Source: Blastomussa wellsi (taxonomy: Eukaryota > Cnidaria > Anthozoa > Scleractinia > Plerogyridae). Taken from it: a stretch of 64,000 nucleotides of DNA. The notes under the pieces are model-generated. The model saw only the letters and a program-made list of their open reading frames with translations, ran no database searches and was not told the DNA's origin. Positions 11,795 through 25,900 of this stretch are shown here, in pieces. Each line of letters opens with the position of its first letter. Positions within the stretch are counted from its first letter, which is position 1. The stretch covers positions 9,918,274 to 9,982,273 of the forward strand of contig OX393569.1 of NCBI GenBank assembly GCA_947652115.1. The letters run 5' to 3'. The position numbers and the translations under genes were made by a program.

Positions 11795-13297
11795 TTAAGG
11801 TGGCTCGATAGTCAAAAAGACCTTTGACTTGAAAATGCAACTTAATTAGACAGAATCAACATCATGACACTAGTTGCCATGAATGATAACAAACACAATG
11901 ATGTTTGGGTGTCTTGTTGCCATGGTAACAGTACAGGCTTTGGTATGGTGTCTCAGAGGGTACTTTTCTTGTGACGATAACTGAGGAAAAACACTAAGTC
12001 ACTCAGGCAAGGAATCAATTTTTACAGATTAAGTTTACAGTGGTCTATGCAATGACCTAAAATGGTCGGCTGGCGTTGATTATTTGCAGAGAAAAAAATC
12101 TGAAAAGTTGAAATTTACAAAATCAGGCATTTTTGGCCAATAACCAGCATTAGTCTTTTGCCTGCTATGCAAGAAAAATTCACCAGATAGGCAATATTTT
12201 AGGTCATTGCATAAAAGGTTTATGCTAAAAAAAAAAAAAGCTATAAAAGTTGAAGGCATAGAAAAATAGAAGTGTCATCATTTACCTTTTCCATGCAAGT
12301 GTGAACATTCAAAACTGCATAGGGTTGAGAAAAAAAATCCTTGAGCTAGGTCTTATTATTTGTGTACGAAATTCTAGTGCAGAAGCATTTGTTTTGCAGT
12401 AAAACAACAGAGGAAAATAGATGGTAGCACTTTACTTTTTCTAAGGAAAGTTAGAGAATGGAGATTGCAGCAAAACACCACATCAGCTCCAAAACAGTGA
12501 AAAAAATTCATGCAAATCTTACCTCACAAGCAAACAGTCTAAACACATCTTTCTTCAACTCAGTCATTTAATCGCAGGGAAAACATTACAAAGCAACTCT
12601 TCTGCTTCCGACTCAAATGAAAGTTTCGGTCAAAAAGGTCAAGCAAGAGCTTAAATAGCTCCTTTTTGTAAGCAACGTCGACCAAGAAGCCAACCAGCAG
12701 GAATCTGACCGCATTGCATCCTGGGAAATTTGAACGTTCTTTGAGCAGGAAACACCTACCTCCAACCAATTTGACCAGGCTTCAATAATGCAATAAATCT
12801 TTTCCAGTCACTTCCATCGTTGATCGAAACTTCCATATTTGCCACTTGAAGCCTGGTGAGACAAGGTTCATTTGCTCTGAGGCCCCTTGTCCATGAACAA
12901 CAAACTGCCAGTAGCTGGAATCGAGCAGCTGGTCGAAGTTTGTCAATTCACAGTGCCAATAAACATTTCTTTGGAATTGGCAAGGTTTAAGCCATCTCAG
13001 CCCTTGATGATGAGCTCCAGCACCAGCAAATGACCCAAAACAATGTAATTTGGGGCAATTTTTGCCCCAAATGACATTGATTCTGCCCACGATTCTGCCG
13101 AACAGAAGGTGAGCTCAAATGAGCCGAGCAATGTCACGTGACCTGCTGCCATCAGACATTAAATATGCATGCCAGACCCAGTCCCTCAATCAAAACACTT
13201 GCAGAAAACAGAGCTTTTAAAAATACCCCTTACCCCTCAAGTTTTGTGCAAAATCTTTGGATTTCTATATATTTACTTGACTATCGAGCCACCTTAA
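11795..13297. mobile_element. 1.5-kb TTAA-flanked TIR element between convergent genes
   Basis: Perfect 17-bp inner TIR after TTAA (TTAAGGTGGCTCGATAG, extending to TCAA). The ends match the family at 7105-8637. No long ORF: the small minus-strand frames at 12560-13090 resemble nothing I know. Lies between the 3' ends of the dioxygenase and LACTB genes. Confidence 0.82.
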
Positions 13298-13416
13298 ATA
13301 ATCTCTTTATTTTTCCAATAAGTAATGTTAGCAATGATGTGTATAATTTAAGCTGGGAAACTTACCTAGCAGTGCCACACAAGAACCTAATAAAATTTAT
13401 GGCCTTAGCTCACTAA

Positions 13417-13487
13417 GAGTTCTCATAGCTCGCCCGACCAGTATCTGGGAGATCATGATCACGGGTTCGAATCCTGTCAGGGGCTCA
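13417..13487 (+). repeat. tRNA-like sequence (probable SINE head)
   Basis: A 7-bp acceptor-like pairing (GAGTTCT with GGGGCTC, allowing G-T) and a T-arm ACGGG-TTCGAAT-CCTGT are visible. The anticodon arm does not fold cleanly. More likely a tRNA-derived SINE remnant than a functional tRNA. Confidence 0.45.
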
Positions 13488-13827
13488 GATTTTTTCCTTG
13501 TCCCACGCTATAACTGATCATTTTATCATTACCATTATTATTATTGACAGTTGTTGACAATTTAGATTTACCACTGACTGAAATATGTTCCTCTTGACAT
13601 TTGTTGGGAATATGTGTCAAGCATTGGTGCCAGTAAGGTAACATCCACTAGGAAATTTGGCCAAAAAGATTGCTTCTACAAGCAAAACAAGTTAAGGTAC
13701 TAGCGAGAATAATTCCCCACTCTAAATGGAGAAATGATTACTTGGAAAGTAGAGAAACCACAAGTTTGACAGTGAGCATCACATTTGAGTCCCATAAGAC
13801 TGGAAGTTTACACAGTGGCTAACTTTT

Positions 13828-13991
13828 TTAAAGCTTTGTTTTCTCAAAGCATGCAGCCACAGCCATTGCAGTTTTTTCAAGATTTACTTGTTGAAGATTC
13901 ACTAATACTGCTATAACCACTCCTTTAGGAAGCTTTGTGTGAACATGCTGTGGCCTGATCAGCAAAATGCTGCTTGCTCCTACTGCTGTCC
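13828..13991 (-). CDS. LACTB: LACTB exon 9 (C-terminus)
   Basis: Acceptor TTCAG|GG. Encodes TAVGASSILLIRP, GVVIAVLVNLQQVNLE and a short tail; stop TAA at 13830-13828. Confidence 0.93.
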
Positions 13992-16900
13992 CTGAAGAAA
14001 GAATTAAAGAAGAACATACAGTATAAATGACACCTGGATGCTTGTGCCAGTCGTCAATCAACCACCAAAGCCAAAACAGGCAATCAACAAACCAATACAA
14101 TCTGTTACAAATAGAACGAGTCTCACTTCCGCTAGAAAAATGTCCAAGGTGCACAGTTTTTAAAAAAGGTTAAGTTTTCTTGTCCTTACAATGCACAGCT
14201 AGTAATGTACTGTGAAGGAATAAATTTGTGCCAGAAACGTGTGAAAAGTATGAGGTGAGAATTAATATGTGGAACTTCTTGTTGAAACATTTATTATAAT
14301 CTAAAGCTTCTTTTTAAATCTCACACCAGTAAGACCAGTGGTTAACTCCAGTTTCCATAGCACTGACTAAGGACTAATCTCCTGTGTGACAGTCAGTTAT
14401 TCGGGAGGCACAGTGCCCTAATGGTCAGCACACCGGATCCTTGACCAAGCAGTCTAGATTTGAACCCTGGCTGGAGCACTGCATAATTTTTTTTATTTGT
14501 GTTGTTAGGCAAGACACTTATTATGGCTGATAGTTGCCCCGCGGAAATTTGATGTTCTTGCCTGAGGAGCAAAGCTTCGAGGGCAAATATGCTAGTTTTG
14601 AGAACATCAAATTTCCAAGGGGCCGATAGTTCTGAGACAGAAACACTCTATTGTCTTTATTGTTCACCACTAAATTTTCTTCTGCGTGCACATTCACAAA
14701 CTAGCATCTTGAGTTTTTTGCTGCAAGCCAAAATGTACAAATAAACGAAAATCATACGAGTAACCCTTCTAAATGCAGATCAATCAAATAGCGTTTGAAT
14801 GTATTTTTTTAACATAAGCCCGCTTGATTACAAAAAATTTTCACCGGCGGGCACTATCCATCCGGGTATTTTCCTCGGACGGGCACTATGCGCTGACAGT
14901 GCCCTCCATGGATGAACACTATTGCATCACATGTTTAATTTAGACCAATGAGAATCGGAGAAAATTTAGTGGTGAACTATAAACTCTCATAGTGCTTTGA
15001 TCTCTCCACCAGATATACGTATAAATGGGTACCAGTGAAGTTAGTAGGGGACCCTGCGATGGACTAGCATCCCATCTAGGGGAGGGGAGAGTAGGAAAGA
15101 CACTCCTTCATCGCTTCATTCTAAGGAAACTAGGATAAGCTACAGTCCGATGGGCTACTACGCTCGTACAAAGACATGAGCTATAGTCAGTTATTAATAT
15201 TTATTTGTACAATTTTACAAATTATTTTTAGCAACTTCATATGATAATTATCCTTTTGCAAAGTAAGTGATAAAACATTATTCTTTAAAATTAAATCTAT
15301 ATTTGCATCTGAAGCACAAGCTCTAAGCTTGTTATGAAAGCCTATCAAGATCAGGTTGATGAGGACAATAGTATTGTTTAATGGGTCTGGGAGGAACATT
15401 GGCCTAATGGTCAGTGTGCTGGACTCTGGCGTTGTGATAATGTTAAACAATAAATTTATTATTTGACCCCATTTACATCCTAGAACCACACAGCCACCAC
15501 CAGTGTATTACCAAGTATACTCTATCGATAAACAATCGATAACAATCGAAGATTGATATCCATTTCTGATACCAATCGACAAAAATCAATAAAGAAATAA
15601 AGTTGTGAGTTTGATTGATATCAATATCCCATAGAAATTGATAGCGTTTTGTTGTCGTTTTACAACTTAATCATTGACACAATGTTGTCTGTATGGTTTT
15701 ATTGCGTCATTCGATTATCGTAGCATGCATATTTTACAGTTATCAACAAAAATAGGAAAACACCAGAAAACCAAGTGGGATGAACACTTCGCCTTGACTA
15801 GATGATGAAATCGATAATAAAATGCTTACATTTGACACGTCCTTTCTCGTATATTGGTTTACTAGATAGCAACGCCAGCCTGCAGTAATGTTTGAAACAA
15901 ATACTCTTTTGGATTATGTTATGTTAGACAATTATCGATTGTTATAGAGTTTTGCCAATCAATAACAATCACTATTTTTTTCTGTGAGTTCGATTGTTAT
16001 CGATTACCGACATCAATCAGCAATCGGCGATTGATATGGAATATATTGGTTGATTTCTGATATGAATTTCTATCATTTGACTACGCCTGGCATATTATGA
16101 TTTTCAGGATAATCTTATGAGTTTGTGTACTATCCTAGTATACTGTACTTATCAGAGCCATGCATTGTTCTGATCAGTGTAATGGTTCCATCACGTAAAT
16201 ACTTACCAGTATGAAGTACAGTTTCTGATTGATGATGACAGCTGCCAAATTCCTGTTTTTCTGGAATGACAGCCCAGCCCATTCCATAGCCGCCATCTTT
16301 GTGACCTTTAGTTTCTGTGTTAGCTACAATGTTCCACAGATCAGTTACAGTTTCAGGTCGAAGAAATCCTGGCAGATATCCTGATAAATAATGCAAAAAG
16401 TGTTCTTACAATGGAAATGCTCTACACTGTACATGTAAAGCTATGCAGTCCTTTCCATTTTTTTACCTTAAAATTTATGGAACTAAGTATCGAATGGAAG
16501 TACACTGAAACAATACACCACACATTTGCAGGATGCCATGATTCTCACAGTGGTGCCATCAAGGGAAGTCATGATCTATCAGTGGCGTAGCCCCTGGATA
16601 CAAAGGAAAATGCTTAAAAGCAAGTTTTCGCTCTTACTTTGGCTGAACTTGGGAGGAAATTTTGATATATTTGAGACATTCTTAATGGACAACATTTCCC
16701 AAAATGTCAGTTGAGGATAAATTTTTTACAATAAATCGTGAATCTAGCATGCCTTCCATCAGTGGGAACTTATGCAAATGAAGAATGTTCACAGCACGCA
16801 AAGTTATTAAAACACACCTCTAAAGACCTGACCACTGAACATATCATAAAACTGCCTTGTTTCTTTTTTCAAGGTTTGTTAATTGCCATCATAATTATGA

Positions 16901-19900
16901 TTAAGTACTTAGTTAATTTGGGTTTTGAAAATCAGAGTTCACAGGATTTTGAAAAATGTAATACTTTGTAAAATTAACATTATCATGATCGATTATAAAT
17001 TATTACCAACCTGTTGTGCCAAAAGTTTCCTTGTTCACACATCCTATCTGCTTGGCATAAAGCAGTGAATTTCCAAATTGCACAAGATCTTCCACTGTAG
17101 ACATGAATCCCCCTCCACCCCACTTGAGGGAGTTGTCAACATATGGTGCATTTATAAGATGTCCCTTCTGGTTACGCTGATAAAATCTGTCAAATCAGAA
17201 CCTTACGTGTTTTAGCACTTTTTAAATAGCGACAAATTAAGACGGAATCCATTAGGACTTCGAGCATTCATTGGACAAAATTATGTACCAAAATGTTTTA
17301 CACCTTATTGCAAGCTTTTGTGTTACTACTTCAAATATATTATCAAGAGAAATCTTTTCTGACAACACCAAACATCGAAAACAAATTTCGAAGTTCCACT
17401 GAATTCCACTGAATCGCTTAAAAGATGTGAGATTTTTCCTATAGCTTGCGAGCTTTGAAATTCATTTTCTCAGTCTCTGATAAGACGTTGTTGTACCAAC
17501 ATTATTTACACCTTATTGCAAACTTTTTAGTTACTGCTTCAAATATCTTATCAAAAGAAATCTTTTCTAACAACACCAAACATCGAAAACAAATTTCGAA
17601 GTTCCACTATAATTCCACTGAATCACTTAAAGACGATTTTACAAAATGGCCACACGTTAGATTTTGTCTACAGTTTGTGATCTTTAAAATTCATTTTCTC
17701 GGGCTCTGATAAGAAATTGTTGTCGGTGTTATCGCGGATAATTACTTACATCTTTACCTTTAATTACGGGTAAAAAATAACGCAATATGATTTAAATTAT
17801 TCTGGTACTCGATTTTTGTCCAACTCAAATAAATATTACTCAACTTCCTGATGGATTCCGTCTTAATGACATTTTAGCCCCAACAGTGACAATTTCAGCT
17901 ACTCAGAAATCTCCACTTGTTATTCAACTCTGCTTAGTGGAAATATGCAAATAATGCACTAAGCCAGTACAAATATCAGGTCCTGTGAAGTCCTCTTATT
18001 CCTTTTAATCATGCCAAAAAATGGTTGAAAGTCAGGATTTTAGGATATAAGAAATTACTGGATAAAAGATCTCTTATTATAAATTTTAGTGTGTAAAATG
18101 TATTGCTGTGCACTATCCAGGGATACTTTGAAAATCACCTACTGTGGAATGGACCTGAATTTTCATATCACTGAACCTGGACCCACTTTGTTCTACTGTC
18201 CCACCTACTTTTCTTGGTGAATTACAACCAATGCTTTGTCATGAGCGTATAAATTACAACTCACTATTTACATTGGGATCCTCGTTGAAGAAACCTTCAA
18301 ATAAATGGTAGGCAGTGAAGCAATTCCCTAAAAGTTGGGTTAAAAAGAGTGGCCATATTGAATGTTTGGTCATAATTCATATTTCCATCATGTGGTTCAA
18401 GCAAGCGACTGTAAACATCGGTGGTGGCAAGGAGATGCAGCATGTGAGCCACAGGAATTTCTGGAATTTGTCAAATAAAGTGGGTGGGGCAGTGATATGA
18501 AAATTGGGTCCAATTCACATTTTGGTGATTTTCATAGTACTGCATACATATAGTGTTGAATAAGGTTTATAAATCAATGGCTCTTCAAAAGATTTAAACA
18601 CTGTTAAGATATTTAAGATATGGTGGCCAGGGTATTGACTGATGAACAAATCAGTAATCAACAGAATCACCTGTCTTTTAAAAAAGTGTGGCCAATAAAC
18701 ATTCCATGATAAATCAGTCAATGGGCGACTATACAGGGGTTTTACAATGTTTTGAAAAGAAGGCACCTGTTACAGGCAAGGGAAGAGAAGGCAACTGGAA
18801 GAGAAGGCAACTGTTACAATAATATGCTAAATAATTATGTATAATGTTTACAACAACATGCGCTATTCAAAGCTATGAATTTAATTAGGATAAATCACTG
18901 CATTCCAGTGCATGGGACACAAAACTGAGAACAATAATGTGCAATTACTATAAATGTAGAGAACTTTAAAAAAGGTATTATCATGAGCATTTTGCTTTTT
19001 GTCGGCCTCAGTCGTAACAGTTTGTGCATACTCTTGAAATAAAAACATACATAATGAGAGCAAGGGTCCCACACGCCCGTAAATGCAATTTAACAAGGTT
19101 AACAACAAAGAGTAGCTGGTACTTCCAGGCAGCGGTATCATTCTGTATGGCCATGCAGACTCAGTGTACTTTGCCACTTTACCAGCGTGTTTGAGTGTGG
19201 CAGTCTCTGGAGCATTTAAGCAAGTGTTTTATTGAGTTCCCCTCCTTCCCCTTCTCCAATGTTGACTCAGTGTGATAGGTCTTGGGGCCGGCTGGCTGGT
19301 CAGAGATGAGATACCTGGATTTCCTAGGCACCAGCACGATGCAGTTGTTAACAGATAATTAAGTCAACAAGCCAACATTACCTTGCCCTATTATGAATAA
19401 TCCTATCATTGAATTCAGCACAGGTATTTTCCATGCCAAGATCTTTAAATAGTTTTATCATGAAGGAAAGAAAGTTTTGACTAGATGCACCCTCTACGAC
19501 AGCACTCAGTAATGTCCAGCCATAGGTGGTATATAAATAGCTTGTACCAGGAATTGACAGCAGTGGGTCATCTTTGAACATTAAAATTGCCTCTGTTACT
19601 GTGTTGTAATGATCCTGGGAGAAAGAAAAAGATATCCTTCAGGGGTGTCTCACGTCCAAAAGATGTAGCATGTCTGGGTTAAACGGCAGATACTTAAACC
19701 CCTATACCAAATTAAAGCTTATAGGGCTGGCTCACTATCTATATCAGCCATTTTGTAACAATGAATTGTCAAATTTTCCACGAATGTCTAAATGCAGTTG
19801 CCTGATTCGGCTTCTGGCCTCTTTAACTCAAAGCAAATTTCGTATTTCTCCAATTTGATTTGTCTTCTGGTTTCTGGGCCCAACGTGCTTAAAAACATGT

Positions 19901-22900
19901 CTGTGTTCTAGAAATTCGATTGCATTTTCGAAACTGAGCAAATTTTAATTGTTAAAGTCATCATACATAAGTGGCTCTCAACCAAAAAGTTTTTAGAAAT
20001 TAAACAATTGCAGACATGCTTTTGTTATTTACATGTTAAGGTATCAGTATACCTCAGTTTCATTTAAAAAAGTAAATTTCTTTTTTCGGCTGCCTTGTTG
20101 GGAAATTTAACGGTCTTTCTTTTGCAAAACATTTGAAAAGAAAATCTATTTTCGTTACTGAGATAGAAATAAAAAACATTTTTTAATTGCTAATTACCGC
20201 CAACTGAGCGTCGACAAGTTGCTGTCATCGCTTACTGTCAATTCACCGCCAAACCTCATGAGAGCGTCTCAGTAAGCCGATCCTTAGAGTTATCTGTCAA
20301 TACATCATTAATTTTGACACTTTGTGTGTAATCAATCACTTAGAACAAACAAAACTGGAATAGCTTTTTTCTCGAAAATAAAAAATTGCCATAAACGTAC
20401 GCACCTTTTAAGTTCGTTTACTGCCACCTTTCAACCGATTGAGCTGAAATTTTACAGAAGTGTTCTTTAATACCTTCTCTACCAAAGAGTTTCTCCGATT
20501 TCCAAATTTCGACCTGGTTAAAAAGTTATAGCCTCGGTTGTTCAAGGGTATCACAAGCTTTAGAACCCCAAACTTTAGAGTGGCATAAAAAGCAAACAAA
20601 GCGATCTTTGAGAAATTGGAGATACACTTTTGAAGGGCCATACACTGTATGTAATGAATCATTTGCAATGCTAAACACGTTGCGGCAACGATCGAGGCAA
20701 TTAAATGAACTTGATAAAGACAAAAGGGGAAATATCACTTAATTGAGCAAAAATTCTAAACCTATTATCCTTTCTAAAAAAGATAAGGTGCAATCAAATT
20801 CCTCATTTATTAAGCTTTCAGAAAATGTATACTTTTTGGGGGTTTATTTTTAAAGCTTCGCCACAAAAACATGTTAGCGTGAGGTGGTCATTTGAAGTAT
20901 ACTGATACCTGTACCTTAAACAAACTTTTTGCCAAATTTGGAGTCAATTGAACAAATTCCATTTGAGTTGTAGAGGTGCTTGATTTTAGCCAAAAAGGAC
21001 CAATCGAAGTAACACGGTAATTTTTTCCAGTGTGAGGAACTTTGTATTAAAAAATAAATCTTAAGACAAGAATTTTTAGGAAAAATAAGTTTAAGAGTGT
21101 GTCATGTTACAGTACTACTTGACAACACATCGTCAACCCAAAATGTTGGCATTTGCACAGGAAGGCAAAAAAGTTAAGTGATCAAACATTCTCTCCGACC
21201 ACAGTTGGGATTTCATCAGACATTGGCAAATTTTGGATCATGTGTATTTTAGGCACCCGTCGGCGGAGTATCAACCAATAATCTCGGTCGACATATTGGC
21301 CGACATGTTGAGTGTCACGGTCGAGTGCGGTCAACATGCCGGCAGATATGTCAACTTATAAGCGGCCTACACTTCGCTGGAGGCTCAAGGTACATGTATT
21401 GAAAAATTATAATTATTCTCCCAACCTTCACATAGAATTCTTCACATGAAAAAACGCTTTGTTGTCTGCAAGTGCAGCTGTCCCCCATTGTTCCTGCAAA
21501 AACACAATGCGTATATGGTGAAAATGAAGAACAGTTCAACTTCACTGAATGAATGGACCAACAAACAAACAAACAGAAGGTAAGGTAAGGTAAGGTAAAA
21601 TCTTTATTTCCTTCAGGACTTTACAATACAGAATTAAATTAATCTAACTAGCTATCTATTAATTAAAATAACAAATAACTACTACAATAAAAGAAATGAT
21701 AAACGAACAGACAGACAGATGGATGGATGAATGAATGACAAATGACTGACTAACTGCAATCTGGCTTTAAAACTGCAAGTCAGTGCAGAGCAGTTTGCCT
21801 GGTGTTTTACACCATCTGTTATTTGTTGGGCAATGTATTTTCTTTATTTTTATTTTACTCACTGCACAGTTAAACCTCCCCTGTGCACACCAGCTTATAT
21901 ACTAACTGCCAACTTTTCTGAGTCAAAAGCATGAGATTTTTATCAGGGTTTTCGAAGATGACCCGATTATTTTCGAAGATGTCCAAAGATTCATGAGGTC
22001 ATGTAATATTACGAAGGACAACCAAGTAAAATGGAGCAGTTTTACTCTCAAACTCTACATGATTACAACTGACAGCGAGAGCTAACAGAATATTTAATAA
22101 GCTCAAATACTGGCGGGAACGGGTCCCTAGAGAACGTGACTTACGTAACTTATGCTAATAACACATCTATTATAACACCCTCCCTTTTATAAACGAGGAA
22201 AAGAAACACATACGCTAATTGATACACAATATGAATAAAGCATGCATAAATAAAGAAAGTAATTGTATGAGCTCCGCAATAATGCGTCAAAGTTCTTTTA
22301 GAACAATTTATGGCTTAGACAAAACAAAGTCACTCAAGTGCTTTGGCGGTCGTCGCTGACGGTCTGATCGTCTTAGCACCGGCTTGGGCGGAGACTCTAC
22401 TGTAGCTGAAGGAACTTCCAGGCTACTCAGAGACAAACTTTCCCGACTTGACGCAGGTGGATTTACTTCTTCAGGAGCACTGGTCTGCGACTCATACGAC
22501 TGCGCAAAAGAGGGAGCAGGTGTCTCTGCAGGCATCTTGTCTGATAATGGCAATGATGGCTCATTTGTCAAACGTAGGTGAACACGGTTGCGACGAACAA
22601 CATTATGGGTCATCTCGACCTCATACGACCTCTCGTCCAGTCGTTTTCGTACAATTCCTTTCTCCCACTCACGCTTGCCCAGCTGGAACGGCTTTAATCT
22701 TACAGTATCTCCTCTTTTCAAAGAATCCAGGTCAACAGCACCTCTGTTGTAATACTGAGCTTGTCGCTGTTTGCGCTGTTCAAGCTTGGTCTGGCACTGC
22801 TCGTTGTCTGGAACTGCCTGTGGCTCAAGCAAGTTAGCTTTCATTGGTAGGAGACTCCTATCCCTTCTGTTGAAAAGACGCTGTGCTGGACTAACTTGGA

Positions 22901-25900
22901 TACTGGCAGATGGAGTGTTACGATGATCGAGCAAAGCTAGAAAAGTATCCGATCCACTTGATTTGCATTTCCTGAGAATTTTCTTAGCTTCCTTTTCTGC
23001 GCTTTCTGCTTTACCGTTTCCCTGACTGTGATGTGGACTGCACGTGAGATGTTCAAAATCCCAGTCTTTCGCAAACTTCAGGAAATCATGTGACGTAAAT
23101 TGAGAACCGTTATCACTTACCAGTTGCTCGGGAATACCGCGACGTACAAAGCGAGCCTTTAACTTTCTGATGACACAAACTGAAGAAGGAGATCTCAAAT
23201 GATCCAGCTCAAAGAAATCACTGTAATAATCTAAGGTAACTAAGTAAGACTTCCCTTCAACTTCAAACAAATCTGCAGCAACCCGCTGCCATGGCTGATT
23301 TGGCATCTCAGGGGACATCATTGTTTCCTTAGCTTGACCCCGTTCATACTCTCGACAAGCCTCATGGGTTGACACATGGTTCTTGATATCAGCTGTTATC
23401 CCGGGCCAGTATACACACTCACATGCTCTGTTTAAGCAGCCATTCACCCCAAGATGTTAGTTGTGAATTCGTCTTAACAGCTCGCTCCTCGACACTCGTG
23501 GAACCACGACACGCTCTCCCTTAAACATGAGGCCATCCTGGACCGACATCTCGTCACGCATGTTGAAGTGAGGGGAAATGATACTGGGCACATTACTCTT
23601 ATGCTCTGGCCAGCCCCTCTGAATCACGGCTTTCAGCAATTGAAGAGATTCATCTGCTTCGGTGTCTCGCTGAATTTGCAGAAGCCTTTCTTCCGATATG
23701 GGCAGATACTTCATCATGTTAATTGTCTCAAACTCGTTCTCGTCTTGCTCACCAGCAGGGAGAAACGCTCTCGAGACGGTATCGGCCAAAAACATCTTGC
23801 TTCCCTTCTCATACATTACTTCCAGGTCATACTTCTGAAGACGAATTATCATACCTTGCAAACGCTTAGGGGCAGGGTGCAAGGGTTTCTTGAAAATTGC
23901 TTCCAGCGGCTTATGATCGCTGAAAACAATAGTCTTGTTGCCAAATGTGTAGTCGTTAAACTTCTCCACGGCAAAAACAATCGCAAGCATTTCTTTTTCA
24001 ATCTGGGCATAATGGCACTCTGTTTCCGTTAGCGCTCTGCTTGCGTAAGCTATGGGATGTCCGCGTAGCATCAGGGCTGTGCCAAGACCAGCTTGACTGC
24101 TGTCACGCTGCACCTTTAATGGCTCACCAGGCTTGTAGTAGGCTAGCACAGGAGCAGATGCGATGAGGCTCTTGACCTCACTCCAAGACTGTTCTTGCGT
24201 GTCCGACCAACACCATTCTACATCTTTGTGTGTAAGGTCACGAAGCGGCTTCATTACATCAGACAGGTTTGGCAGGAATCGACTGAGGTAATTGACTATA
24301 CCATTTAAACGGGACACATCCTCAGGCTTTTCTGGTCGCGGCATTTTAATGATCGCCTTGATTTTCTGTGGATCTGGCTTCAGTCCCTCCGCTGTCAGAA
24401 CATGCCCATGAAAAGGGACCTCCTTACACTTGCATTCCAGTTTCGCGCGGTTGAACTTAATGCCCTTCTGCTGACACTTCATGAAACCCTCCAGGCAACT
24501 ATCGTGATCAGCATCATCCTTTCCATAAATAAGCACATCGTCGGCAATACATTCCACACCAGGCAGGCCTAGCAACTCTTGATTCAAATGCTTTTGAAAT
24601 ATCTCGCTTGATACACACAGTCCAAACGGCAAACAAAGCCAGCGATACCTCCCATATGGAGTTGCAAAAGTTGTCAACAAACTAGATTCATCATCCAGCT
24701 CCAAAGCGGATGCGAGATCAACCTTAGTAAACACGTGAGCCTGTGCTAAATCGGGCAACACACCATCGATTACTGGGATCTGGTATCTTTCCCTCTTGAG
24801 GGCTACATTCAGCGGCTTTGGATCAATACAGACGCGCAAATCACCAGACTTTTTCACAGCAACAACAAACTGACTGACCCATTCAGTTGGCTGATCAACG
24901 GGAGCAATAACATGTAGATCCTGCAACCTTTTGAATTTGAATCCTCTTGAATTTTTCCTTAACAGAGATAGGCACTTTCCTAGCTGGCAGAATCACTGGT
25001 TGACAAGCCGGATCAACTTGCAGATGAACCTTTCCAGGTAACTTGCCAAGGCCCTCATCAAATACGTCCTTGTATTCGTTAATCAGATCATCATGCAAAT
25101 TCTCAACAATGCTCACAAAGTTCTCCTTGTGCACAGATACATGTATTTTCTCAGTGGCATTTAAACCCAGGAGAGGAGTTACATGTAGATCCTCTTTGAC
25201 GACAGAATCTGACCTTGTACTTCATATTGTTCTGTGGATTAACAACTGGCAAAGCACACGTCCCAACAGGCTTGACCTTAGTGCCATTCCACATAACAAG
25301 GGACTGGGAACAAGGTTCAAGACTCGCATCTTACACGTGAGATCTCTTATTCTTAGCAGCTTCTTGGTGGTCTGCTCATCTTTAATCCCAAGCACAATGC
25401 GATCACGGATTAAACTATCCCGCAAGCAGGCACAAAAATTACACGTCTTCAACTCGGCAACGCACCGATTGACAGATTCGGTTGGAAGCTTATCATGCTT
25501 GTTAAAACAATATCGCTCGTAAATCTCACTGACTTCTCTAATGCAGTGTTTCTCCATTTTACTCATTACCACGCGCCAAGCATTCGAATCTTCAGTCTCA
25601 GTGTAGCTAAATGTTTTGATGTCTTTCAAAGCATCATCTCTGATCGTATTGCGAGCTGGTACTTCGGGCTTTCTCGATCCAACCTAGAAATAACGAAATA
25701 GTTGTTGTATTTCTCCTTCCACAGCTTCCAGTTTTCGGCTACTTCTCCGCTGGGCCTCAAAGCAAGAGGTTGAGGAGGCGAAATCTGATGAAAAGGTTGA
25801 GCCACTGCATCAGCGCTTCCACCGGCATTCTCATCGCCCAAGTCGTTGAAAGTTTAATTCGTCCACGACCAAGAAGGAGAACAGTCTACCGCTGCCACCA

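Noticed and set aside
12560..13090. Two minus-strand ORFs (69 and 102 codons)
   Set aside because: Inside the TTAA-flanked element; no motif, no splice context, no transposase similarity that I recognise.
13417..13487. Functional tRNA gene
   Set aside because: The T-arm and acceptor pairing are plausible, but no clean anticodon arm forms; better read as a SINE head.
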